Below, one piece after another: positions 14,329-22,602 of a stretch of 45,904 bases of DNA; positions within the stretch are counted from its first letter, which is position 1, and each line of letters opens with the position of its first letter. This stretch comes from an uncultured Chloroflexales bacterium (GTDB taxonomy: Bacteria > Chloroflexota > Chloroflexia > Chloroflexales > Chloroflexaceae). The notes beneath the pieces are model-generated. The model ran no database searches. It was not told the origin of the DNA and worked only from the letters and a program-made list of their open reading frames with translations. The stretch is taken from contig CALCJV010000058.1 in assembly GCA_937967405.1 (NCBI GenBank), positions 1-45,904 on the forward strand, read 5' to 3'. Made by a program: the position numbers and the translations under genes.

Positions 14329-15481
14329 GCACCGGTGCAGATAACTGGGCCTGCACAGCCTGTGCCACCTGTGCCGCCTGCGCCCCGATACGCTGGAGCC
14401 ACCCCGCCGTCGTGGGGTAGTGGAAACCTACGCAGAACAGGCGCGGGTTGCGCGTAGATTGGAACCCGTGCTGGAGGATCGGGTAGCCTGCTGCATCGAA
14501 GTCGAGCGCATCGCGCACAAAGCCCACCGTCGGGCGGTAGCCAGTGGCAAGGATCAGCGTATCGAAGGCTGCCTGCCGCCCATCCGCAAAACGCACACAA
14601 TCGCCATGCATATCGGTGATTGCGGGATAGACGGTCACCCGCCCAGCCACCACCGCCTGCGGCAATGCGTAGCCCACCACTGGATAGGAGCGCAACGCCC
14701 CTGCCGAATGGCGCGGGATGCCCAGCAGCGTGAAGTTGCGGCGCATACGCTGCAACAACCACTCACCGGCCGGCTCTGGCAGGTGTCTAAACAGCCACGC
14801 CAGCCCACGCATCGCCATCGCCGATGTCGGGTAATCTACCAACTCCACCCCGTCGCGGATGACGATACCGGTATGGGCGGCGTGCGAACCAAGCTCAACG
14901 GCCAGCTCCGCACCCGAATTGCCCACCCCTACCACCAGCACCCGTTGGCCGCGGTAATCAATGGGGCTGTAGTAGTGACTAGCATGTTGCACCGTGCCGC
15001 TAAAGCGGGCGATGTTGGGCAACGCGGCAAGATACGGCGTATGCCAGATTCCCGTCGCAAGTACCAGTACATCTGTCGTATACTCGCCTGCACTCGTTGC
15101 CACATGCCAGCCAGCCGCCGTAGCAGTTGCCTGTTGCACCTGCACCCCGCACTGCACCGCGAGATCGAAGTGGCGGGCATAGGCCGCAAGGTAGCTTTGC
15201 ACTTGAAAGGCTGATGGAAAGCGCGGATAGTGGGCGGGCATAGGCCAACCCGGCAAGCCTGATACCTCCCGCAAAGTATGTAGGTGCAAACTCGCGTAAT
15301 GCTGCCCCCACGTTGCGCCGGGTTGGTGCTGTTCAAGCAGCCGATACCGTGTGCCCTGTTGGTGCAGGTAATAGGCCAGTGCCAGCCCAGCAGCTCCCGC
15401 ACCCACAATGATGACCGGAACATGCAATGTCGTTGTAGAGTTAATCAGGGTATTCTCGCTGTTCTCAGGTGGGGGGTGCAA
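14282..15481 (-). CDS. Flavin-containing monooxygenase-like FAD/NAD(P)H oxidoreductase
   Basis: This 399-residue protein has an FAD-binding GxGxxG (VIIVGAGAAGLALA, about residues 22-35), the FMO/Baeyer-Villiger-like fingerprint F-x-G-x3-H-x3-Y (FSGTVQHASHYYS, about 164), a second nucleotide-binding GxGxxG (VLVVGVGNSGAELA) and the late ATGYRPT motif. This is the pattern of YUCCA/CzcO-type class B monooxygenases. The substrate cannot be deduced. The last 47 bases overlap the opposite-strand CDP-alcohol phosphatidyltransferase gene; the tail past about residue 385 is low-complexity (Ala/Pro/Val) and probably not needed for activity. Confidence 0.85.
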   Translation of the reverse strand: MHPPPENSENTLINSTTTLHVPVIIVGAGAAGLALAYYLHQQGTRYRLLEQHQPGATWGQHYASLHLHTLREVSGLPGWPMPAHYPRFPSAFQVQSYLAAYARHFDLAVQCGVQVQQATATAAGWHVATSAGEYTTDVLVLATGIWHTPYLAALPNIARFSGTVQHASHYYSPIDYRGQRVLVVGVGNSGAELAVELGSHAAHTGIVIRDGVELVDYPTSAMAMRGLAWLFRHLPEPAGEWLLQRMRRNFTLLGIPRHSAGALRSYPVVGYALPQAVVAGRVTVYPAITDMHGDCVRFADGRQAAFDTLILATGYRPTVGFVRDALDFDAAGYPILQHGFQSTRNPRLFCVGFHYPTTAGWLQRIGAQAAQVAQAVQAQLSAPVLTPDAVRPTPAVAPQ

Positions 15482-15690
15482 CGTGACACACCCAGCATAT
15501 GCGCGGCTGAATCAGCAGATACGCGAGCATCGCCACCAGCAGCGTCTTGAACATCCCGCAATGGGCAGCCGAGTAATCCCGCTGCCAATAGCTCACGGGT
15601 GAGGGGCCACTTCAGCGGACGATTACGCTTTTTACATTTGAGCGCGACTCCCGCCGTTGCCGCCATTAGGACATGTGTAGTTGTCATCAT
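15445..15690 (-). CDS. Possible small protein upstream of the monooxygenase (uncertain)
   Basis: This 81-codon ORF (MMTTTHVLMAATAGVALKCK...) is preceded by a TATAAT-like -10 on the same strand at 15795-15800 and by AAGGAG 17 bases before the ATG, which is too far for normal use. It overlaps the monooxygenase start by 37 bases. In another frame a 29-codon hydrophobic ORF (MFKTLLVAMLAYLLIQP) ends just inside the monooxygenase start. Either could be real, or the region could be a decayed small gene. No homology recognised. Confidence 0.2.
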   Translation of the reverse strand: MMTTTHVLMAATAGVALKCKKRNRPLKWPLTRELLAAGLLGCPLRDVQDAAGGDARVSADSAAHMLGVSRCTPHLRTARIP

Positions 15691-15794
15691 CGCAGGTGCT
15701 ATTGCTACTCCTTACGTATGAATTGATTCAAGCACGCCGTACCAAGATCCACAGTACGGTAAGCACAAGCTATAAAGCATTAGACCTACATTCC

Positions 15795-15800
15795 ATTATA
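15795..15800 (-). promoter_or_regulatory. -10 element toward the monooxygenase
   Basis: The minus strand reads TATAAT here; the -35 is poor. It is the only near-consensus element in the about 450-base spacer that could drive the monooxygenase, with a leader of about 300 bases. Confidence 0.3.
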
Positions 15801-15856
15801 CACCGGTCGTTATGCGTTGTAGGTATGATTTATGGCATCGCTTCTAACGGCGTGGG

Positions 15857-15886
15857 CTGACTTTCAAAAGGATTCCATGCTAAAAT
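15857..15886 (+). promoter_or_regulatory. Promoter for the SirB1-like gene
   Basis: CTGACT (15857-15862), an 18-base spacer and TAAAAT (15881-15886) lie about 45 bases before the ATG at 15932. Confidence 0.4.
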
Positions 15887-15931
15887 AGAAATGGTTAACA
15901 AAACGTTTACTGCGGGAGTCATCCAAACTAT

Positions 15932-16786
15932 ATGCGTGCTATTTCCAATGCGCGAGATGCGCGAGAACTATTCAAACAACTGATGACCTTACCTGATGCC
16001 GATCTCCCGCTTGCCGCAGCTGCACTGGCAATTGCGTGGGAGGATCAAGGCGGAAGCTACCCCACCGCTGCCTTGCAGCAACTCGACCAAATGGTGGCTG
16101 AACTACGGCCGCGCTTGCGAGGGATCAACGACGAGCTACAAATTATCGCCGCGCTGAATGGCTATCTGTTCACCGAACTCGGCTTTCGCGGGAATGTCGT
16201 CAATTACGAAGACCCGCTTAATAGCTACCTTGATCACGTCCTCGCTGGGCGGGTCGGCATCCCAATCACCCTATCAGTAGTCTATCTCGAAGTCGGTTGG
16301 CGGCTCGGCTTGCCCGTCTCTGGGGTCGGCTTGCCCGGTCACTTTCTAGTGCGCTACACCACCGCCGATGCCACAGAGGTGTTTATTGATCCGTTTCATC
16401 GTGGGCGACTGTGGAGCCACGACGAATGCCTGCACCGCATCCGCGCAGTGCATCGCCACGCCACCCCCGCCCAAATCCACACGCTGCTGCAAGCCCCCAC
16501 CCGGCGCATGATCATCGTGCGGATGCTCCGCAATTTGAAGCACAACTTTGTTGCCCGTTCGCAGTTCCGACACGCACTGGCAAGCGTCGAACGAATTCTG
16601 CTGGTGGAGCCAGATCTGAGTGAGGAGCTTCGGGATCGCGGGCTGCTGCGGTCACATCTTGGCGATCTGCATGGCGCACTGCGTGATCTCGAACGCTACG
16701 TGCAGCGTGTCCCGCACGCGCCCAATCTGCCTGAACTGCGCCGCTACGCCGCCGTGATGACTGAGCAACTAGCACATAACAATTAA
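15932..16786 (+). CDS. SirB1 family protein (transglutaminase-like domain plus TPR-like tail)
   Basis: The 284-residue protein matches the SirB1/Transglut_core2 family. Conserved pieces are NYEDPLNSYLDHVLAGRVGIPITLSVVY split over about residues 91-118, GLPGHFLVRY (about 135-144) and VFIDPFHRG (about 151-159). The usual transglutaminase Cys is absent from the conserved R-x-G-I-P-I-T-L-S segment, as is normal for this family, while the His (GHF) and Asp (IDP) are kept. The C-terminal half (residues about 190-275, RNLKHNFVARSQFRHALASVERILLVEP...) forms TPR-like helices. Its biochemical activity is not established in any organism; it is not assumed to be a protease or transglutaminase here. Confidence 0.85.
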   Translation: MRAISNARDARELFKQLMTLPDADLPLAAAALAIAWEDQGGSYPTAALQQLDQMVAELRPRLRGINDELQIIAALNGYLFTELGFRGNVVNYEDPLNSYLDHVLAGRVGIPITLSVVYLEVGWRLGLPVSGVGLPGHFLVRYTTADATEVFIDPFHRGRLWSHDECLHRIRAVHRHATPAQIHTLLQAPTRRMIIVRMLRNLKHNFVARSQFRHALASVERILLVEPDLSEELRDRGLLRSHLGDLHGALRDLERYVQRVPHAPNLPELRRYAAVMTEQLAHNN

Positions 16787-16819
16787 CCCCACCTCGCATC
16801 GGAGCCGTATCCAAAACCT

Positions 16820-16844
16820 AGAGACGGAGCAGGGCCCCGTCTCT
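16820..16844. terminator. Stem-loop between convergent genes
   Basis: AGAGACGG and CCGTCTCT form a perfect 8-bp stem with a 9-base loop, 34 bases after the SirB1-like stop and 57 bases after the stop of the convergent secreted-protein gene. There is no clear T tract on either side, so efficiency is uncertain. Confidence 0.45.
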
Positions 16845-16901
16845 GGCATCAGTTATAGCTTGGTGGCAGCGATCCGATGCTCCCTCGTGTAGCGGGCAGC
16901 C

Positions 16902-17912
16902 TTACGGATTCGGGTAGGGTTGCGTCGTCGGAGTCACAGTTGGATTAATGGGGACTGCCGTCGCAGTCGTGCCCGGCTGCGGGGTCGCCGTCGGTGGCAC
17001 AGGCGTAGCAGTCGTGCCGGGGGCACGCCCATACCGCCATTCGTAGTAGTGCCGCCCCACATTGCCCATTGCCACTTGGAAAGCGGGGTTGGTCTCCTCT
17101 GGGCTGTAGGTCAGCACGCGCCGCTCAAACACCTGCACGAGCACATCCTGCTCCTTGCCGCCCACCTTCGAGCGCACCCAGAAGGCATCAGTGACCGGTA
17201 GACCAAAGACGTACAAGGGATCGAACAGGGGCCCGAAACGATACTGGTTATTCTCGAACACAAAGTCCTGCAAATTCTGGAAGTTGATGAAAGCCTGCGG
17301 AATACGGTAGCCGTTCTGGGCACCGCCCAAGAAGGTGCGCGGATCAGCAGCATACTTGTCGAACCCACGCTTGACCCCTTCTGGTGTGAACTGGCGCGTC
17401 ACCGGTGCGCCTTCCGGATCCGTTTCAGGCGTGCGGTTGTACAGCACCGACAAGTCGGCGTAGGTGGGGAAGGTGTTATCGGGATCGCCAACCGCCGAGA
17501 TCGTAGCGCGGCTGCGGGTTTCAAATGAAGTCAAGCCCGTCTGCAACTGCCCCGTCATCAGCTCAATCGGCAGCAAGCCATTCGTCACAAAAAAGCGATC
17601 ATTCGGATTGCCCTTAGGCTCATTGATCTCCATGCGGCTCTTATCGAAGTATTGCACCAACCGCGTACCATCCTCACCGTCTTTGTAAGGCTCACGCATG
17701 CCTTCGGTGAGGTTCTCTGGCCCCCACGTCCATGAACGTCCGAACTGGCTCACGCCCTCTACGACAGCCCGATCTTCGCGGTTCCACACCCGCGCAAAGG
17801 CTTCATCAGCAAACTTGGGTGCAGCAAAGATCTGCTGCACTGTTACCGCTGCCATTGCGCCAATCATTGCGAGGGCCACCAACGCCTGCGCTACTCGTAC
17901 ATTCTTGATCAT
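16902..17912 (-). CDS. Secreted protein of a Chloroflexota-type family, Thr/Pro-rich tail
   Basis: A signal peptide (VAQALVALAMIGAMAAVTVQQIFA) is followed by a globular domain with FARVWNREDRAVVEG..RSWTWGP, EPYKDGEDGTRLVQYFDKSRMEI, NDRFFVTNGLLPIELMTG and, at the end, VFERRVLTYSPEE..NVGRHYYEWRYG. I recognise this combination from secreted Chloroflexota proteins, where the ERRVLTYxPxN and GNVGxxYYxWRY motifs recur; no biochemical role is known to me. The last 40 residues are Thr/Pro repeats (TATPVPPTATPQPGTT) typical of a cell-surface linker. The longest ORF starts at a TTG (17918), but AGGAGG sits 8 bases before the ATG at 17912, which I take as the start (336 residues). Confidence 0.8.
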   Translation of the reverse strand: MIKNVRVAQALVALAMIGAMAAVTVQQIFAAPKFADEAFARVWNREDRAVVEGVSQFGRSWTWGPENLTEGMREPYKDGEDGTRLVQYFDKSRMEINEPKGNPNDRFFVTNGLLPIELMTGQLQTGLTSFETRSRATISAVGDPDNTFPTYADLSVLYNRTPETDPEGAPVTRQFTPEGVKRGFDKYAADPRTFLGGAQNGYRIPQAFINFQNLQDFVFENNQYRFGPLFDPLYVFGLPVTDAFWVRSKVGGKEQDVLVQVFERRVLTYSPEETNPAFQVAMGNVGRHYYEWRYGRAPGTTATPVPPTATPQPGTTATAVPINPTVTPTTQPYPNP

Positions 17913-18049
17913 CTTCAATGCCTCCTCATCGCACGTGTTGTGCAGATAATCCTGCGAGTAGGGCTAGTATAGCAGAAACCGCCCTACGCTACAATTATGC
18001 ACAAGCCACAGCGCACTCACAGCCGAATGACGCATAGCTCAGGCGGCTC

Positions 18050-19033
18050 TCAGCTTGGGCGTGGGCACGAGATCGGGCGCACGCCGAGTGGGACGAGCAC
18101 GCCCCCACGACTTAACACTACCGCACCGATGCCCGCGCTGGACAGCAGATATAACAACCCCCCCCCCCAGAATGGCATCACCAGTCCAAGAAAAAGCGGC
18201 GGGAGCAGCAGCCCCACACTGAACAACAGCGTCAACAGGGCGTGCCCGCCTCGGGCCCCGCGCAGGTACAGTGCGAGGGCCCGTGCCCCCACCACCACCC
18301 CCACCAGCAACGGCAGATGCACCACACTGAGCAAGACAAGGGCCAACGGAATCCCGATCAAGGTAAACGCCAGCGCAATCACCAGCACCGATAGCCCACC
18401 AATCAACAGGAGGCTACTCACCAGCCCCAACACCAGCGTGTAGCCGGGCAAGTGCAACAACACCTGTGCGCTGCGGGCGGTGCGCTGGGGCAGCAGCGTC
18501 AGAGCGAGCAGAGCCACCAACACCACCAGCACCACCAGCACCAGCATCACCGTCCCGCGCCAGAGGGTATCCAGCACCGGTGCAGCAGGCAGCACCGGCG
18601 CGACAGCCACATCGGGGCCGCTCGCCCCTCGCGCTGAGGCCGGCTCAGGCGGATGCACACTGCTGATCACGCGCCCCGCAACGTAGGCCCCCTGCGCCTG
18701 CTGAGTCGTGTTGCCCAGCACCAACACATGCCCATCTACCCGTGCCTGTTCCGCCAGCACCACTTGTCCCTGATAGCTAACCACATCGCCCGTGACGGTA
18801 CCAGACACCACAATCGAACCACTGACACTGGTAACATCGCCGTGGACTGTACCCATCACATAAATGTCGGCCGTGAAGGTGGCCAGCTGCCCGTTGTATG
18901 TTGTGCCGAGGGGAACGGTCACCGCATCAGGGCTAGGCGTGGGCGGTAGGCTCGTCTGCGCGACGGCAGGCGTAGGCGGACAGAGCCACAACAGGGCTAG
19001 CCCGAATATAGCGAAGAGTAAGGCAGGGTTCAT
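18050..19033 (-). CDS. Bactofilin-like beta-helix protein with membrane helices
   Basis: The 327-residue protein has a signal peptide (LLFAIFGLALLWLCPPTPAVA), a short right-handed beta-helix segment (IYVMGTVHGDVTSVSGSIVV, SGTVTGDVVSYQGQVVLAEQ, ARVDGHVLVLGN; about residues 58-115) like bactofilins, and then about five membrane helices from residue 160. It is the third gene of a coupled operon: its ATG overlaps the stop of the putative anti-sigma gene by four bases. Codons about 288-291 (TGG GGG GGG GGG) form an 11-base G run at 18158-18168, a potential slippage site that would replace the final 35 or so residues. Function unknown; a membrane-stress output or signal-sensing part of the sigma system is plausible. 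Confidence 0.75.
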   Translation of the reverse strand: MNPALLFAIFGLALLWLCPPTPAVAQTSLPPTPSPDAVTVPLGTTYNGQLATFTADIYVMGTVHGDVTSVSGSIVVSGTVTGDVVSYQGQVVLAEQARVDGHVLVLGNTTQQAQGAYVAGRVISSVHPPEPASARGASGPDVAVAPVLPAAPVLDTLWRGTVMLVLVVLVVLVALLALTLLPQRTARSAQVLLHLPGYTLVLGLVSSLLLIGGLSVLVIALAFTLIGIPLALVLLSVVHLPLLVGVVVGARALALYLRGARGGHALLTLLFSVGLLLPPLFLGLVMPFWGGGLLYLLSSAGIGAVVLSRGGVLVPLGVRPISCPRPS

Positions 19034-19551
19034 TGTTCTACCTCAACGTAATCAAGAGCTAACATCGGCGGAGCGGCCGCTAAGATGGATTGCCATAGCC
19101 AATACAACCCACCCACACTGAGCAGGAGCAGCACTAACGGCATGCTCGACCCCAATAACAGGTAGGCCAAGGGTTTGATGCTAAGCAGTGCAACCAACAC
19201 CAGATAGCCGATGGCACTCTCGGCCCCGCCAAAGAACCCTACTACGCTACCCGTATCGGCGTATACCCCCCATACCCCAACGGCTAGCAACACAGTAAAT
19301 GCCAACGGGAAGATCGCCTGCCACAGCCTCCGTCGAAGCCGCTGCTGGCGAAGCACCCATGCCGCCTGCGCTGGTGGTACAGCTGGCAGACGCGCTAGCA
19401 CCCGCTGGGCAATATCTGCTGGGGCAGCGCGTGGAGCTGGTTGGGCATATTGGGCAAGCAGCACGCGGAGCAGTTGATCATCGGTGAAATCGGGATCGCT
19501 GGTTGGCTCGGGCATCTGTTCAGCATCCTTTGTACAAGCATCAGTTCTCAT
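19030..19551 (-). CDS. Putative anti-sigma factor (membrane protein)
   Basis: The 173-residue protein starts at an ATG that overlaps the ECF sigma stop (ATGA). The N-terminal half (DFTDDQLLRVLLAQYAQ...DIAQRVLARLPAVPP) is cytoplasmic and resembles the helical sigma-binding part of anti-sigma factors, but there is no HxxxCxxC zinc motif. Three membrane helices follow (IFPLAFTVLLAVGVWGVYA, AIGYLVLVALLSIKPLAYLLL, LVLLLLSVGGLYWLWQSIL). The role is inferred mainly from operon position after the sigma gene, so this is a family-by-context call. Confidence 0.65.
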   Translation of the reverse strand: MRTDACTKDAEQMPEPTSDPDFTDDQLLRVLLAQYAQPAPRAAPADIAQRVLARLPAVPPAQAAWVLRQQRLRRRLWQAIFPLAFTVLLAVGVWGVYADTGSVVGFFGGAESAIGYLVLVALLSIKPLAYLLLGSSMPLVLLLLSVGGLYWLWQSILAAAPPMLALDYVEVEQ

Positions 19552-20333
19552 AGTTCCATTCCTTCCAAGAGCTTCTTCAGCTGGAGTCGCCCCCGCCGGA
19601 GGTGCGTCTTCACCGTACTTTCCGGTAGTCCCGTAATCGCAATAATCTCCTGATATGAGAGATCGTTCCAGTAAAACAGCGTCAGCACCTCACGATACTT
19701 ATCGGGCAAGCGTTGCAAGGCATGGCGGATCACTGCATCACGCTCGTGCTGCTGCACCACCTGCTCCGGCGTATCATCGGTATTAGCGAGCCAGTAATCA
19801 ACATCATCCAGATTGATCCATTGTTGGGCTTGACGTTTCAAGGCACTCCAGCCACGCTGCACATCCGTGCAATAGTTACTTGTAATCGCAAGCAACCACG
19901 CCCGAAAGCGACGGTTCTGATCAAAGGTGTGCAGGCGCGTGTAGGCTCGGTAAAACACCTCCTGTACAGCATCTTCGGCATCGTGAGCATTGCCCAAACG
20001 GTAGTAGGCGTGCGTGTAGACCGCTCCGCTATACCGCTCGATCAGCTTGGCATAGGCCTCCTGATCGCCCGCCAGCGTCTGCGTAATCCATTCGCGCTCC
20101 TCCGCCTGTTCCTGCGCGGCACGCTGCTCACGCAGATACGCGGCAAAAAAGGCTTGCCCCTCCATCAGGAGCGCATCATCTCCCGCGAGCATCTGCGGCG
20201 TATTAGGCACACGGTACTGCGCGAGGAACTGAGCAACGGCATGCTGGGCAGTGGGTGGATCCAGTATCTGGCCCGCTTCTTGCATCAACCGCTCATAAAG
20301 CTGCGGCGTTCCTGCGCCATCTCCCTGCTCCAT
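19548..20333 (-). CDS. ECF-type RNA polymerase sigma factor
   Basis: The 261-residue protein contains region 2 (YAKLIERYSGAVYTHAYYRLGNAHDAEDAVQEVFYRAYTRL, split around residues 110-150; the DAEDAVQEVF motif is diagnostic) and region 4 (LPDKYREVLTLFYWNDLSYQEIIAI, TVKTHLRRGRLQLKKLL) with a helix-turn-helix. About 95 residues precede region 2, longer than a typical ECF factor, and contain a Glu/Ala/Gln-rich helix (AYLREQRAAQEQAEERE). The ORF stays open upstream to 20501, but ATG 20333 with AGGAACGGAG before it is the likely start, because the extra residues look non-coding (Cys/Trp/Gly-rich). It leads the three-gene operon and probably controls its own transcription. Confidence 0.88.
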   Translation of the reverse strand: MEQGDGAGTPQLYERLMQEAGQILDPPTAQHAVAQFLAQYRVPNTPQMLAGDDALLMEGQAFFAAYLREQRAAQEQAEEREWITQTLAGDQEAYAKLIERYSGAVYTHAYYRLGNAHDAEDAVQEVFYRAYTRLHTFDQNRRFRAWLLAITSNYCTDVQRGWSALKRQAQQWINLDDVDYWLANTDDTPEQVVQQHERDAVIRHALQRLPDKYREVLTLFYWNDLSYQEIIAITGLPESTVKTHLRRGRLQLKKLLEGMEL

Positions 20334-20419
20334 ACTCCGTTCCTGTCTAGCAATACGGTGTGTGCTTCCGAAAGTTGCAGCACAGGCCCACGTCTTGCAC
20401 AGCATGGATTGCTGTGTGT

Positions 20420-20448
20420 AGTATACACGTGGGCAAGCACGCGGTGAA
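20420..20448 (-). promoter_or_regulatory. Promoter for the ECF sigma operon
   Basis: On the minus strand TTCACC, a 17-base spacer and TATACT lie about 90 bases before the ATG at 20333. The -10 sits in a small palindrome (GTGTA-GTA-TACAC). Confidence 0.4.
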
Positions 20449-20512
20449 CCGCCCCTCACGCCAAGCAGACCGCCCCAGCATCCCCACGTTGCAAAGATCA
20501 TGCGGATGCCTG

Positions 20513-20541
20513 TTCATGAATATCACACAAGATGCTATAAT
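20513..20541 (+). promoter_or_regulatory. Promoter for the UPF0158-like gene
   Basis: A perfect TATAAT (20536-20541) is preceded, 17 bases upstream, by a weak TTCATG. It lies about 130 bases before the GTG at 20673. Confidence 0.4.
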
Positions 20542-20672
20542 AGTAACGCGGTAAGGCTGGCAACCACACCAGTGTACCCCAACTAAATCAAATTCCACCG
20601 CACGGGAACGGGGCGTGCCGCGTGGGGCAGTGCATAGCTGTTGGATTTCCCCGTAGACTGTGGGAGCATGCC

Positions 20673-20915
20673 GTGGCAGATTATGACCGCGAGGCAATCC
20701 GCATTGCATTGACGGAACAAGACAACTCATACAGCCATTACTTGGACATGGAAACGGGTAAGGTAATCCGGATCAACGACACTGATCCGAACGACGAAGC
20801 AACCCGCGAGCAGGTGTTTGCGGGCTATGGGGATCGGTTCCGTTATATTCCCGGTGGCAAACCCAATGCAGGTGATGCCGACGTGCAGCAGTGGTTGGAA
20901 GCAGAGGGCCTGTAA
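20673..20915 (+). CDS. Short UPF0158-like protein
   Basis: This 80-residue protein starts at GTG 20673, preceded by GGGAG. It carries YLDMETGKVIRIND and FAGYGDRFRYIPGG, which match the pattern of the N-terminal half of UPF0158 proteins (tyrosine-Leu-Asp-x-x-Thr-Gly-x-Val, then R-x-x-Y-I-P). Full UPF0158 proteins are roughly 140 residues, so this is a short member or a truncated one with its own natural-looking acidic end (VQQWLEAEGL). Function is unknown in the whole family. It is a single-gene unit. Confidence 0.6.
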   Translation: MADYDREAIRIALTEQDNSYSHYLDMETGKVIRINDTDPNDEATREQVFAGYGDRFRYIPGGKPNAGDADVQQWLEAEGL

Positions 20916-21033
20916 CCGATTGCTGCGGTGCGGTATCGGTGTGCCAGCGCGGTAGACTCTGCTGCCGGCCCACGCCATACAATCAGTAGACCTGATATAG
21001 CGGCGGGCCAGCCACATCCCATTCCTGCCATCA

Positions 21034-22368
21034 CTACTTCTCGTAAGGTTGTCCGATGGCAGCGGGAGGGGTTGCGCGTCCGATTACCCCCGCAAGCACG
21101 ATGATCGTCGTCACATAAGGCAGAATCTGCAAGAACTGCACCGGTAGCGGCCAACCCATCAGCTCCACTTGCAAGAGCTGAAAGCGTGTGCCGAGTGCCT
21201 CTGTGTAGGCAAACAGCATCGCCCCGCCGAGGGCTCCAAATGGAGTCCACTTGCCAAAGATCATTGCGGCCAGTGCAATGAAGCCTTTGCCGGCTGTCAT
21301 CCCATCGTCGAAGTTGCCAACGGTTTCGAGAGAAAACCACGCCCCGCCAAGCCCAGCAATCAAGCCGCTCATCAAGAGATTCAGGTAGCGCGTGCGGATC
21401 ACGTCTACGCCAAGCGTATCGGCTGCACGCGGATTCTCGCCCACCGCCCGCAAGCGCAATCCCCAGCGCGTCGAGAAGATCACAAGATTGGCAACCACCA
21501 CCAACACCAGCATCGTGAAGAAGATCGGCTTGCCCGTGAACAGCAACGCACCGAGTATGGGAATATCACTCAAGATCGGTATCTCCAACGTCGGCAAGGT
21601 CACCCGCCCACCCTGTACCTCCACCAGATAGGTCCGGCGCAGGTAGCTGGTCAAGCCGATAGCGAGAATATTGATCACCGTCCCACTGATGATCTGATCG
21701 GTACGAAAGCTGATCGAGAGCATGCCGTGCAGCAGCGCAGCCAGCCCGCCCGTCAGCATTGCCACCAGCACGCCGATCCCAATCGGGATATAGCAGAACA
21801 ATGGCTTGCCCGCAGTGGCAAGGCACACGCTCGGCTCCTGCCCAAAGCTAGCGGCAAGGCTGGGAGCCGCATTGATTTCGAGAAACACAAACGCTGCAAA
21901 GCCAAATGCCGCCCCCATCAGCATCTTGCCTTCAATCGCAATATTGACCACGCCAGAACGCTCGGCAAAGATGCCCGCCAAGGCCCCTAGCATCAGCGGC
22001 GTGCCCAGCCGTAGCGTCTCGCTGATCATCGTCAGCGCATTCGTTTGTTTGCCCGCTGCCGCCGCAATTAAGACAGCGGGAAAAATGCTGATTAGGCTTA
22101 CCATCACGAGCGCATTGCCAACCCGCTGCGTAGTCGGGAACAGGCTGAGCAGCCCCGTGCCGAGATAGAGGAGACCCAGCAGCAGCATGGTCAGCACCGT
22201 CGGAAACTCGATGCGCGGCGGATTGGGGCCGACCCCGAACACAAGCCGCGAGACTTGATCGGCGTGAGTCCTCAAGGCGGGCAGATAGGCGATCAGGAGT
22301 AGCGCACCAACCCCCAGAAAAAACCATGCAAAGATTCGCTGCCGATTGCTGCTTGCTGGTACACCCAT
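21034..22368 (-). CDS. ABC transporter permease, nucleoside/BmpA-type (BPD_transp_2)
   Basis: The 444-residue integral membrane protein has about ten hydrophobic helices and the family landmarks GALAGIFAERSGVVNIAIEGKMLMGA (split over about residues 125-150), FRTDQIISGTVINILAIGLT and LRAVGENPRAADTLGV, which is the EAA-like cytoplasmic loop contacting the ATPase. This resembles NupQ/YufQ permeases that import nucleosides with a BmpA lipoprotein and a double-domain ATPase. An upstream GTG (22413) is in frame, but ATG 22368, preceded by GAAGGGAAG, fits better. No ATPase, partner permease or BmpA gene is adjacent, since both neighbours are on the other strand; the partners must be elsewhere. Confidence 0.85.
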   Translation of the reverse strand: MGVPASSNRQRIFAWFFLGVGALLLIAYLPALRTHADQVSRLVFGVGPNPPRIEFPTVLTMLLLGLLYLGTGLLSLFPTTQRVGNALVMVSLISIFPAVLIAAAAGKQTNALTMISETLRLGTPLMLGALAGIFAERSGVVNIAIEGKMLMGAAFGFAAFVFLEINAAPSLAASFGQEPSVCLATAGKPLFCYIPIGIGVLVAMLTGGLAALLHGMLSISFRTDQIISGTVINILAIGLTSYLRRTYLVEVQGGRVTLPTLEIPILSDIPILGALLFTGKPIFFTMLVLVVVANLVIFSTRWGLRLRAVGENPRAADTLGVDVIRTRYLNLLMSGLIAGLGGAWFSLETVGNFDDGMTAGKGFIALAAMIFGKWTPFGALGGAMLFAYTEALGTRFQLLQVELMGWPLPVQFLQILPYVTTIIVLAGVIGRATPPAAIGQPYEK

Positions 22369-22446
22369 CTCCACTTCCCTTCTGCCTAATGCCCCACCGA
22401 TTCCGCTGGCCACGGCTGCCGATGCAAACCGCCGCGAGAGCCAAAT

Positions 22447-22475
22447 TTGCCGCGCCGATACGGATGTGGTATGCT
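22447..22475 (+). promoter_or_regulatory. Promoter for the zinc-ribbon gene
   Basis: TTGCCG (22447-22452), a 17-base spacer and TATGCT (22470-22475) lie about 130 bases before the ATG at 22603. Confidence 0.45.
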
Positions 22476-22602
22476 TATCACTAATGCACTGGAATGCTAA
22501 CCATTACGACTGTGTGCATCCTGCTCACCTTGCTGCTAGCGAAACTGCCTGTGCATCGCTCAGCACGATGTCAACGAATGCTTGCCGAAAGGAACTCACC
22601 CA

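Noticed and set aside
16346..16573. Antisense ORF in the SirB1-like gene
   Set aside because: No SD, no recognisable motif, and composition of a codon-shadow.
20334..20501. N-terminal extension of the ECF sigma ORF
   Set aside because: Rich in Cys, Trp and Gly, with no family match, and an ATG with a good SD lies downstream at 20333.
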